Of a DNA stretch of 6,184 nucleotides, positions 1 through 6,171 are shown piece after piece. Each line of letters starts with the position of its first letter. Position 1 is the first letter of the stretch. This DNA comes from Vulcanimicrobiota bacterium. Its GTDB lineage: Bacteria > Vulcanimicrobiota > Vulcanimicrobiia > Vulcanimicrobiales > Vulcanimicrobiaceae. The DNA is taken from the NCBI GenBank assembly GCA_019245275.1, contig JAFARW010000193.1:1-6184 (forward strand). Reading direction: 5' to 3'. The notes under the pieces were generated by a model. That model was not told the DNA's origin. It saw nothing but the letters and a program-made list of their open reading frames with translations, and did not search any database. Made by a program: the position numbers and the translations under genes.

Positions 1-2693
1 CACGGCGAAAATGCTCCCGCGACGGCGCAATTTTCCAGCGCTTCACGCCCCAGTTGCGTTCGCTTCGCGAAATCAACGATGTCTATAAATGGCCCTTGGG
101 CGAGCGCCGCTTCCAACTGAGTCCGCTGCGCCTCTCCCAATTCGCGAATCACATGAAATCCGAGTCGAAGCGCGCCTTCTGTATCGACATGGCTCCAGAA
201 TTCGCTTGCATTGACTTCGACCGGTTTGACGACGACGCCATGGCGCTTGGCATCGTTGATCAACACCTCGGTCGAGTAGAAACCCATCGGCTGCACATTG
301 AGAATCGCGGCGCCAAAAATTGCTGGGAAATGGCATTTGATATAGGCTGAAGCATAGGCGAGCAGCGCAAAACTCGCCGCATGCGATTCCGGAAAACCAT
401 AATCCGCAAATCCTTCGAGCATCTTGAAGAGCCGCTCCGCCGCACCGCGGTCGATCCCATTTTGCACCATGCCATTGATCAAATGCGGATAGATCTCAGC
501 CATCCGCTGATGCGAGCGCTTGTGTCCCATCGCGCGGCGCAGTTGATCCGCTTGACCAGGCGTGAAGCCGCCGGCTTCGATCGCCATCCGCATCCCCTGT
601 TCTTGAAAGAGCGGCACGCCGAGCGTTCGTTCGAGGATCGGCTTCAATTTTGGATGCGGATAGGTGACCGGCTCTAAGCCGTTGCGGCGCCGCAGAAACG
701 GATGGATCATATCGCCTTGAATCGGACCCGGCCGGATGATCGCAACCTGCATGACGATATCGTAGAAGCATTTCGGCCGCATCCGCGGCAGCATCGACTG
801 CTGGGCCCGTGATTCGATCTGAAAGACGCCGATCGTGTCGGCGTGTCCGATCATCTTATACGTCCGCTCGTCATCGGCGGGAATTGTATGCAGTGCTAAT
901 GACTTTTCGCCGGTGCAACGGGCGTAGATTGAAAACGCTTCGCGTAAAAGCGAGAGCATGCCGAGCCCGAGCAGATCGATCTTGATCAGGCCGAGGTCTT
1001 GCAGATCGTCTTTGTCCCACTGCACGATCGTGCGATCGCGCATCGTCGCCCACTCGACCGGTGCAACTTGAACGAGCGGATCGCGTGTGATCACCATGCC
1101 GCCCGAATGGATCCCCATGTGGCGTGGAAAGCCGTCGATCCGCCGGCAGAATGCGAAGAGCCGCTCTCCTAAAACCGACGCGGCGCGCTTCGGCGGCGAC
1201 TCACGGACTGGTGGTGTCGGCACGTCCAAGCGCGAGGCGCGCATATTCGTGCTCGCGTCTAAGTCGCGTCGTCGCACAACGGAATCCGGCAGCGGCGCTA
1301 TAACATCGTCAAGCGATTCGATCGCGTCGAACTCCGCGGCCAGACGATCGACTTGCGCGAGCGAGAGTCCCAGCGCTTTGCCGACGTCGCGAATCGCCGA
1401 GCGCGTGCGGTAGGTGATCACTTCGGCCGTCATCGCGGCATGTTCGCGACCATAGCGATCGTAGACATATTGAATGACCTTCTCGCGATCTTGATGCGCA
1501 AAGTCGATATCGATATCGGGAATTTCGTTGCGCTCTTCGGAGAGGAAACGTTCGAAGAGCAAGTTGCCGCCGATCGGATCGACCGCCGTGATCCCAAGCG
1601 CATAGCAGACCGCCGAATTCGCAGCCGAGCCGCGACCCTGACAGAGGACGCCCAACTCGTCCGCAGCGCGTACGATATCCCAGACGATCAAGAAATAGCC
1701 CGCCAAGTCCATGCGCGCGATGATCCCGAGCTCGTACTCCATCTGCCGCTCAACTTTGCTCTCGAGCGGAGAGCCGTAACGTCGCGCGGCGCCTTCATAG
1801 ACGAGTTTGCGCAGGTAGGTTTGCCGGCTCGCTTGATCCGGCGGAATCGGAAATTGCGGAAATTGCCCCGCTAACCGATCCAATCGAAATTGACAGCGTC
1901 CGGCGATTTCAAGCGTGTTGCGGATCGCCTGCGGATACGGCCGAAAGATACGCTGCATCAGTGCCGGCGACTTCAAAAAGAATTCCGAGTTCGGTCGCAG
2001 GAGCAGCTGCTCGCGAGCCTGTGCAAGCGTCAACTTGTGCTTGACGCAGACGAGCACATCTGCAAGGCGCGCATCTGCTTTGTGCGCATAAACGACGCCG
2101 TTCGTCGCCACGCACGGAAGCTGAAGGATCTTCGCAAGCTCCAGCTGCTTTTGCAGCAATGTGGAGTCATCCGGCCGCAAATGATGTTGCAACTCGAAAT
2201 AAAAACGGTTGTCGAAAAGATCTTTAAGATCGCTTGCAGCAGATTTCGCACCGGCGGAATCACCGCTGAGCAACGCGCGCTCCGCTAGGCCGTGGCGGCT
2301 CGCTGAAAGCGCGGTTAAGCCGTTCGTATGCCCACTCAAATCGGAAAGCCGCAAACGCGCATCGGCTTTTCCGCCCCGCAGTTGCGACGCCGAGATCAGG
2401 GCGGCAAGATTTGCATAGCCGGCTTCATCCTCGACTAAGAGAACGAGGCGCGGGCGGCGATGCGGCTCTTCACCCTCTCGTTCGAATGTCAGCTCAGCGC
2501 CGCAAATTGCCGGAAATTGCAGCGCCTTAGCATGCTTAGCAAATCGAATCGTACCGTAGAATCCGTCGCGGTCGGTCAGCGCAAGTGCCGCTAAGCCAAG
2601 TTCCGCTCCCCGTTGCACGAGCTCTTCGGGATGTGAGGCGCCCTCAAGGAATGTAAAATTCGACCAGCAATGAAGCTCGGCGTAATTTTTCAT
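1..2693 (-). CDS. dnaE2: Error-prone DNA polymerase DnaE2 (C-family, alpha-subunit type), 3' end outside window
   Basis: Replicative-type polymerase that copies past DNA lesions during the SOS response, working with ImuA and ImuB. The frame is open for 897 codons with no stop or frameshift; the family is usually about 1,000-1,100 residues, so the end of the HhH region and the OB fold lie beyond position 1. The N-terminus (YAELHCWSNFTFLEGASHPE, residues 4-23) is the DnaE2 version of the PHP domain. Its metal sites are degenerate: HCW replaces HxH at 8-10 and TDR replaces TDH at 40-42. The palm has GRGS at 353-356, PDIDIDF at 392-398 (catalytic Asp 393 and 395) and KIDLLGL with the third catalytic Asp at 573. 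FQIESR (624-629), RPGP (654-657), FQEQGM (from 696) and YGFPESHAASF (from 765) follow. ATG 2693 gives the standard family N-terminus. No Shine-Dalgarno sequence and no LexA box are visible in front of it. Its start lies 17 bp from a divergent VOC gene. Identity is near certain. Confidence 0.97.
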   Translation of the reverse strand, partial: MKNYAELHCWSNFTFLEGASHPEELVQRGAELGLAALALTDRDGFYGTIRFAKHAKALQFPAICGAELTFEREGEEPHRRPRLVLLVEDEAGYANLAALISASQLRGGKADARLRLSDLSGHTNGLTALSASRHGLAERALLSGDSAGAKSAASDLKDLFDNRFYFELQHHLRPDDSTLLQKQLELAKILQLPCVATNGVVYAHKADARLADVLVCVKHKLTLAQAREQLLLRPNSEFFLKSPALMQRIFRPYPQAIRNTLEIAGRCQFRLDRLAGQFPQFPIPPDQASRQTYLRKLVYEGAARRYGSPLESKVERQMEYELGIIARMDLAGYFLIVWDIVRAADELGVLCQGRGSAANSAVCYALGITAVDPIGGNLLFERFLSEERNEIPDIDIDFAHQDREKVIQYVYDRYGREHAAMTAEVITYRTRSAIRDVGKALGLSLAQVDRLAAEFDAIESLDDVIAPLPDSVVRRRDLDASTNMRASRLDVPTPPVRESPPKRAASVLGERLFAFCRRIDGFPRHMGIHSGGMVITRDPLVQVAPVEWATMRDRTIVQWDKDDLQDLGLIKIDLLGLGMLSLLREAFSIYARCTGEKSLALHTIPADDERTYKMIGHADTIGVFQIESRAQQSMLPRMRPKCFYDIVMQVAIIRPGPIQGDMIHPFLRRRNGLEPVTYPHPKLKPILERTLGVPLFQEQGMRMAIEAGGFTPGQADQLRRAMGHKRSHQRMAEIYPHLINGMVQNGIDRGAAERLFKMLEGFADYGFPESHAASFALLAYASAYIKCHFPAIFGAAILNVQPMGFYSTEVLINDAKRHGVVVKPVEVNASEFWSHVDTEGALRLGFHVIRELGEAQRTQLEAALAQGPFIDIVDFAKRTQLGREALENCAVAGAFSP

Positions 2694-2700
2694 CGTCGGT

Positions 2701-2706
2701 GAGGGG
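2701..2706 (+). promoter_or_regulatory. Shine-Dalgarno sequence deciding the VOC gene start
   Basis: GAGGGG lies 4 nt before the ATG at 2711. A GTG at 2699 is in the same frame and would add four residues (MRGE), but nothing purine-rich precedes it and it would itself overlap this site. The ATG is therefore preferred. This is the clearest ribosome binding site in a window where most other genes lack one. Confidence 0.5.
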
Positions 2707-2710
2707 CGAA

Positions 2711-3139
2711 ATGGCGTTTTTGGGATTCGATCATATCGACACGCGCGTGCAATCGGTAAAGAGTGTCGAGCCGTTCTATGATCAGCTGATGCCGGCACTC
2801 GGCTTGACGATGAAAACGTATTCCTATATCGATGCGCAAGGAAATTGGGAGAAAGCAGATGCGACGCGCTATAACATCTTTGAATACTCCGAGCCGGATC
2901 GAGCCGATCGACCGGCATGCTTCATCGGCTTTATTGAGGACCCGCAGATGCAGCCGGTCGGAACAAGAATCGCGTTTCGCATTGCGCCTGGCCAACTCGA
3001 CGAATGGTTGAAGCGGCTTCGGGACATGGGCGCGCGCAATATCGAGCTCTCGGAAGATCCGGAGCAATACCCCGCGATCTTCTTCGAAGATCCGGCCGGC
3101 ACAAAACTGGAAGTCCTTGGACGCGAGACGGGCCTCTAA
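2711..3139 (+). CDS. VOC (vicinal oxygen chelate, glyoxalase/dioxygenase superfamily) protein
   Basis: A 142-residue single-domain member of the VOC fold; substrate and reaction cannot be told from the sequence. The paired beta-alpha-beta units are recognisable: FDHIDTRV (6-13) with FYDQLMPALGL (22-32) open the first. TRIAFRI (85-91), LDEWLKRLRDMGA (97-109), then AIFFEDPAGTKLEVLGR (122-138) form the second, and this last stretch is the typical VOC ending. Of the usual metal ligands, His8 and Glu134 are present and Glu58 is a possible third. The histidine often found at the start of the second unit (HIAF) is Arg86 here, so metal binding may be altered. There is no signal peptide or membrane segment; it is probably cytosolic. 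The gene sits alone on the plus strand between the imu genes and dnaE2. Its stop codon overlaps that of the convergent GIY-YIG gene, and its start is 17 bp from the dnaE2 start. A link to the DNA-damage response is not shown; it may be a passenger gene. Confidence 0.87.
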   Translation: MAFLGFDHIDTRVQSVKSVEPFYDQLMPALGLTMKTYSYIDAQGNWEKADATRYNIFEYSEPDRADRPACFIGFIEDPQMQPVGTRIAFRIAPGQLDEWLKRLRDMGARNIELSEDPEQYPAIFFEDPAGTKLEVLGRETGL

Positions 3140-3612
3140 GCGCGTGCAAGCCATGTGCCGAGCATCCGCAAATCGAGCCGCTTGTTGAGTTGCGGACAAA
3201 TTGAGGCGCAAATGTGAACCGAGCGCAGGCGCTCTTTGACCTCGAGGCGCGCCTGAGCAAAATATTGGTCGATCAGCGGATGCGCGTAGAAAATCTCGTT
3301 TCGTAGGCGCAAGTTTCGAAAGCGCCGGTGAACGACGCGCTCTTGGAACGGTTCGCCGACAAAACACGTCATCAGACGCAAGCTCTCGCCGTACTCCGGC
3401 ATGAGTTCGTGTAGACGGCGCATCGGATTCAGCGAGTAGCCGATCTTGACGGATTGCCTATCGACTCGCATCAGGTAGATGAAACCGTAATTGAAGCCGC
3501 CCAGCTCCTCGAGCGGTGAAAGCAAATGGCGTGTGCGCGTCAGCTCGCCGCTCTGCAACCAATCCCAGGCGATGCGTTGAAAGCGCACGCATGGTTCGGC
3601 GGCTTCAATCAT
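3136..3612 (-). CDS. GIY-YIG-superfamily nuclease-like protein (T5orf172/MUG113 type) coupled to imuB
   Basis: A 158-residue protein carrying a small GIY-YIG-type domain at about residues 42-120. Visible motifs are GFIYL (43-47, the GIY strand), VKIGYS (55-60, the YIG strand in the KIG form common in the T5orf172/MUG113 subgroup), RRL (65-67), FQERVVHRRF (89-98, with the likely metal-binding Glu91) and NEIFY (105-109, equivalent to the GEWF often seen in this subgroup). The first 40 residues and the last 40 (basic, with two cysteines at 135 and 139) match nothing I recognise. ATG 3612 overlaps the imuB stop by 8 nt (ATGATTGA), which implies translational coupling and sets the start; a longer frame reaching to 3795 would lie deep inside imuB. 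The domain family cuts or binds DNA in characterised members, but many T5orf172 proteins are uncharacterised. By position it is expressed with imuA-imuB on DNA damage, so an accessory role in lesion processing is a reasonable inference and not proven. Confidence 0.82.
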   Translation of the reverse strand: MIEAAEPCVRFQRIAWDWLQSGELTRTRHLLSPLEELGGFNYGFIYLMRVDRQSVKIGYSLNPMRRLHELMPEYGESLRLMTCFVGEPFQERVVHRRFRNLRLRNEIFYAHPLIDQYFAQARLEVKERLRSVHICASICPQLNKRLDLRMLGTWLARA

Positions 3613-5059
3613 AGGCGCCGCGAACGTACCAATGCGCGCCTTGACGGAAGATGCGGTAAAGCGAGCCGTCTTCGAGCAGCACATCATACTCGTCGCGCGC
3701 GATCCGCCGCTCAAACCAAGCTTCGTCGATGCGCCACGGTCCGGCGCATTGCAGAACCGTTTGCGGTGGAGAGCCGACGAATGACGGGGCATCATCTGCC
3801 GTCACGACGTCGATTTCACGCACCTTCAAGAGCCGCAACTGCGGAGGTGCAACCACGGGCGCATCCGGCTGAATCGTCTGCGTTGCGGAACGTGGCGGTA
3901 TCTGACCGAAGCGCTCGTAGGCAAATTTCGATTCCAAACAGTTCGCGGGAACGAGAGCGGCGCGCGCTGCGGAATCACCGAGCGTTGATTCAAGCCGCGC
4001 AAGCGCCAACTCAACGGCTCGCGGATCGGGATCGCTTCCCGAGAAGAGCGTCGCCGGCGTTCCGCCGCTCTCCAATTCCGTGGCCTGCAACCGCAAACCA
4101 GTGATCGGCGCGTCAAATCGCAGCCCTTCGACGTTGGCGCGCAGCAAGTCAAAGAGCATCGCGCGTTCGGCGGTCGGTTGCGCGACGCGAACTACAACCT
4201 CGCGTTGATTGCCATTCTCGCATTCGAGCCGCAGGAGCAGCAACGCTGCGCGCTTTCCTAAACGGTCGAGATCTTGATGCACGCGTTCGACGAGCATGCG
4301 CAACGCAAAGTAGACCTGCTCCTCATATTCGACGCTCCCTTCACCATAGAGATTCGCTACGATCTGCAATTGATGCGCCCGCGGCAAGAACGCGGACCTA
4401 TCGATGCCCGCTGCGTGATCGTGCCAAAGCGCGGCCCGCGTGCCGAATCGCCGCACGAATGGGCCATGTGGCAAAGCTGCCAGTTGTCCGAGCGTTGTGA
4501 TGCCGAGCAACTCCAACCGCACAATCAATTCAGGTGCAATGTCGAGCGTTGAAATGGAGAGCGGCGCGACGAGGCCGCGCTCTTCTCCCGCTTGGCAGAT
4601 TTTACCGTCGCTGACGATCGCAGCCGCACGAGCCGTAAATTTATTTTCCGCCAAGCCGGTACGAAATCGTAGTTCCACATTGGAAAGCGCGCTTTTCGCT
4701 TGCGCGACCCACGATTGCGGCGATCCTAAGACCCCTCGCATATCGAGATAGGCCGTGCCTTCGCCGCTTGAATCGATCAACGGTGAAACGGCGTCGAGCG
4801 CATCGAGAATATCTTCCCAGAGTTGCGCAGAGCGCGTTACATCGTGCACGAGAATCGTTGCATCGGACGCTGCGGCTTGGGCTTGAACGAGCGTCATCCC
4901 GATGCGCACGCCCTGGGCTCTCGCTTCAGGAGTTGCATCGATTGCATGCCCTCGTTGCAGTTGGTCCGCTAAAATCGCGGAAGGATTGCGCACGCCGGCT
5001 GCTTCGCGCAACGCGACTTGCAAACGGTATGAAGGGATGTGCACGCACAAGAGGCTCAT
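3605..5059 (-). CDS. imuB: ImuB, catalytically inactive Y-family polymerase homologue (mutasome adaptor)
   Basis: A 484-residue protein of the DinB/UmuC superfamily that, in characterised systems, binds the beta clamp, ImuA and DnaE2 and brings the error-prone polymerase to lesions without polymerising itself. The palm starts with LCVHIPSYRL (4-13), where active Y-family enzymes have an aspartate (DxDxF). The SxDEAYLD motif reads SSGEGTAYLD (97-106), so the Asp-Glu pair is Gly101-Thr102. Loss of all three acidic residues is the mark of ImuB. A helix-hairpin-helix-like region with LGITTLGQLAALP (185-197) follows, then the little-finger domain (about 230-330) and the ImuB C-terminal domain (439-484: GPWRIDEAWFERR, EYDVLLEDG, LYRIFRQGAHWYVRG). 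A canonical QLPLW-like clamp motif is not obvious; TPATLF at 334-339 is the nearest candidate. Its ATG overlaps the imuA stop (ATGA), and its own stop overlaps the next gene, so all three are probably translated together. Confidence 0.96.
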   Translation of the reverse strand: MSLLCVHIPSYRLQVALREAAGVRNPSAILADQLQRGHAIDATPEARAQGVRIGMTLVQAQAAASDATILVHDVTRSAQLWEDILDALDAVSPLIDSSGEGTAYLDMRGVLGSPQSWVAQAKSALSNVELRFRTGLAENKFTARAAAIVSDGKICQAGEERGLVAPLSISTLDIAPELIVRLELLGITTLGQLAALPHGPFVRRFGTRAALWHDHAAGIDRSAFLPRAHQLQIVANLYGEGSVEYEEQVYFALRMLVERVHQDLDRLGKRAALLLLRLECENGNQREVVVRVAQPTAERAMLFDLLRANVEGLRFDAPITGLRLQATELESGGTPATLFSGSDPDPRAVELALARLESTLGDSAARAALVPANCLESKFAYERFGQIPPRSATQTIQPDAPVVAPPQLRLLKVREIDVVTADDAPSFVGSPPQTVLQCAGPWRIDEAWFERRIARDEYDVLLEDGSLYRIFRQGAHWYVRGAYD

Positions 5060-5751
5060 GCGGCGCCAACTGCGATATCCGCGCCCGTACCGGGCGCCGC
5101 ACGTTTGTTCTTGATCACCTCGGCGTGAATTTCGTAACCGGCAAGTTGAGCGAATGGTCCGAAGCGATCGGTCCAGTGCACGTTTGCGATTTGAAAGCGA
5201 ACGCGCGCGCTGGAAAAATAGCCGAGCTCATTTGTGGCTTGATCGCCAAGCGCGAGCAAAAGCGCGCCCGCGTGATGCGTTAAACTTGCGAGCCGCGCCC
5301 AGAGCGCGGCTTTCACCGCCACAACCGGCATCAACGTGATGCCGAACGCATGCGAGCGCATGAGAATGTCGGCCGCGCGCACCGCGCCGAGCGGATCGCT
5401 GACCGGCATCACCAGCAGCCGTTCTAGGCGGACACCGGCCGCGGCCAACCCCGGCGGATAGAGGCCGCCGTCATCAATTGCGGCCGCTAAGCCGCTCTGG
5501 GTCTGGGCTGCTAGCAAACGGGCTGCAACCGCCGTTCGCCCGGAGCTGCCCTCGCCTTCGAAGACCGCAATCGTTCCGCGCGCCAACCCGCCTCCTAAGG
5601 CCGAATCAAGAGCCTTAAAGCCGGTATGGAACAGGGTCGGATCCGCTTGTGCAAACCGCGCCGCAAGGGTCGCACGGTGCCTCGCCTCGAGGCCGGCTTT
5701 AAGCTCGGCGAAGGCCGCGCGATGGGAATTTAAGGCAACCGCAGCAGGCAT
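5056..5751 (-). CDS. imuA: ImuA, RecA-like SOS mutagenesis protein (first gene of the operon)
   Basis: A 231-residue RecA-fold protein, the third partner of ImuB and DnaE2 in damage-induced mutagenesis. After an alanine-rich helical N-terminus, FHTGFKALDSALGGGLARG (41-59) matches the RecA/ImuA lead-in strand and loop. The phosphate loop is GEGSSGRT (66-73), with arginine where true Walker A motifs have lysine; SSGRT is common in ImuA, so ATP hydrolysis may be weak or absent. ALLLALGD (163-170) takes the Walker B place. The C-terminus has GYEIHAEVIKNKRAAPG (205-221), like the KNK-APP segment of RecA and ImuA. ATG 5751 is the first possible start: an in-frame TAG at 5766-5764 lies inside the -10 hexamer just upstream. 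Only 9 nt separate that hexamer from the ATG, so the messenger has little or no leader and no Shine-Dalgarno sequence. LexA control is indicated by the operator at 5767-5784. It overlaps imuB by 4 nt. Confidence 0.93.
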   Translation of the reverse strand: MPAAVALNSHRAAFAELKAGLEARHRATLAARFAQADPTLFHTGFKALDSALGGGLARGTIAVFEGEGSSGRTAVAARLLAAQTQSGLAAAIDDGGLYPPGLAAAGVRLERLLVMPVSDPLGAVRAADILMRSHAFGITLMPVVAVKAALWARLASLTHHAGALLLALGDQATNELGYFSSARVRFQIANVHWTDRFGPFAQLAGYEIHAEVIKNKRAAPGTGADIAVGAA

Positions 5752-5760
5752 TGGGACACC

Positions 5761-5789
5761 ATGCTAATCGAACATATGTTCGATGTCAA
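5761..5789 (-). promoter_or_regulatory. Promoter of the imuA-imuB operon
   Basis: Read on the minus strand, a perfect -35 (TTGACA, 5789-5784) is followed by exactly 17 bp and then TAGCAT (5766-5761), which agrees with the TATAAT consensus at four of six positions. Transcription would start about 7 nt further on, near 5754, that is 0-4 nt before the imuA ATG. The LexA palindrome fills the spacer and touches the -35 hexamer, so bound repressor would block RNA polymerase directly. Confidence 0.75.
5767..5784. promoter_or_regulatory. LexA operator (SOS box), Gram-positive type
   Basis: ATCGAACATATGTTCGAT is a perfect 18-bp palindrome whose core, CGAAC-ATAT-GTTCG (5769-5782), matches the CGAACRNRYGTTCG consensus known from Firmicutes and Actinobacteria at every position. 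It is placed in the spacer of the imuA promoter. The genes it precedes are the classic LexA targets imuA and imuB, which supports function independently of the sequence match. It ends about 45 bp from the -35 of the divergent arsR-type promoter, so an effect on that gene is not evident. Confidence 0.9.
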
Positions 5790-5827
5790 TAGGCATATTT
5801 AACCCGGCCCATCTCGTTATATAAACC

Positions 5828-5856
5828 TTGACGAATATAAGCGGCTACTTTAGTAT
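5828..5856 (+). promoter_or_regulatory. Probable promoter of the ArsR-family regulator
   Basis: TTGACG (5828-5833) and TAGTAT (5851-5856) are separated by 17 bp, the same geometry as the imuA promoter and with a similar -10. Only 6 nt (GTAGGG) lie between the -10 and the ATG at 5863, which would put the transcription start on the A of the start codon. The -10 match is moderate (four of six). Confidence 0.55.
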
Positions 5857-5862
5857 GTAGGG

Positions 5863-6171
5863 ATGCAGGCTTTTGCGGCTCTCGCCGATCCGACACGGCG
5901 CCACATCGTCGAGTTGCTTGCCAACGGTGAGCGCTCGGCGGGTGATCTTGCGCGGCGGTTTACACTCACGCAGCCTGCTGTCTCACAACACTTGCGCGCG
6001 CTGCGCGACGCCGGGCTGGTGCGGGTACGACAGGACGCTCAACGCCGCATGTACTCGCTCGATGCTCGGGGGTTAGCTGAGGTTGACGCCTGGCTTTCAC
6101 GCTATCGAACCTTCTGGACAACGCATCTCGACTCGCTCGAGCGCGCTATTAATGAGGACACTCAGACATGA
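5863..6171 (+). CDS. ArsR/SmtB-family winged-helix transcriptional regulator
   Basis: A 102-residue DNA-binding repressor-type protein. FAALADPTRRHIVELLANGE (4-23) is the family's N-terminal helix signature. SAGDLARRF (25-33) and TQPAVSQHLRALRDAGLV (36-53) form the helix-turn-helix, and VRVRQDAQRRMYSLD (53-67) forms the wing. No cysteine pair or other metal-sensing motif (such as CVC) is present, so metal sensing is unlikely. The C-terminal helix (VDAWLSRYRTFWTTHLDSLERAI) is typical of the ArsR subgroup paired with SRPBCC/AHSA1-domain proteins. An in-frame TAG at 5851-5853 makes ATG 5863 the first possible start. The GTAGGG before it abuts the ATG, too close to serve as a Shine-Dalgarno site, so leaderless translation is likely. 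The stop overlaps the next ATG by 4 nt, implying an operon. It is divergent from the SOS operon, with no sign that the two are functionally connected. Confidence 0.95.
   Translation: MQAFAALADPTRRHIVELLANGERSAGDLARRFTLTQPAVSQHLRALRDAGLVRVRQDAQRRMYSLDARGLAEVDAWLSRYRTFWTTHLDSLERAINEDTQT

Noticed and set aside
2567..2672. Altered PHP metal-site residues in DnaE2 (HCW and TDR) as a sign of a decayed gene.
   Set aside because: Degenerate PHP sites are usual in the DnaE2 family, and the polymerase active-site aspartates and reading frame are intact.
2699..2710. GTG at 2699 as the VOC gene start.
   Set aside because: There is no ribosome binding site before it, while GAGGGG fits the ATG at 2711. 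The added residues are not part of the fold.
2730..2735. TATGAT on the minus strand (2735-2730) as a -10 element for dnaE2.
   Set aside because: It matches the consensus at five of six positions, but the nearest -35-like sequence (TTTACC) is 19 bp away and no LexA box accompanies it. It is too weak to list as a promoter.
2690..3367. A 225-codon open frame on the minus strand that bridges the GIY-YIG gene and dnaE2 and is antisense to the VOC gene.
   Set aside because: Its translation shows no recognisable motif and is arginine- and alanine-rich, as shadow frames are. It overlaps the VOC gene and part of the GIY-YIG gene, both of which have clear family motifs.
3613..3795. A 61-codon upstream extension of the GIY-YIG gene frame.
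   Set aside because: It lies wholly inside the conserved C-terminal domain of imuB in another frame and has low-complexity shadow composition. The ATG at 3612, overlapping the imuB stop, is the natural start.
5533..5535. Arginine in the ImuA phosphate loop (GEGSSGRT) as an inactivating mutation.
   Set aside because: The SSGRT form is common among ImuA-type proteins, so it is a family trait and not damage to this copy.
5819..5840. Direct repeat ATATAA (5819-5824 and 5835-5840) flanking the -35 of the ArsR-gene promoter, as a possible autoregulatory operator.
   Set aside because: Six-base AT-rich repeats are expected by chance in this AT-rich spacer, and ArsR-family operators are normally inverted repeats.
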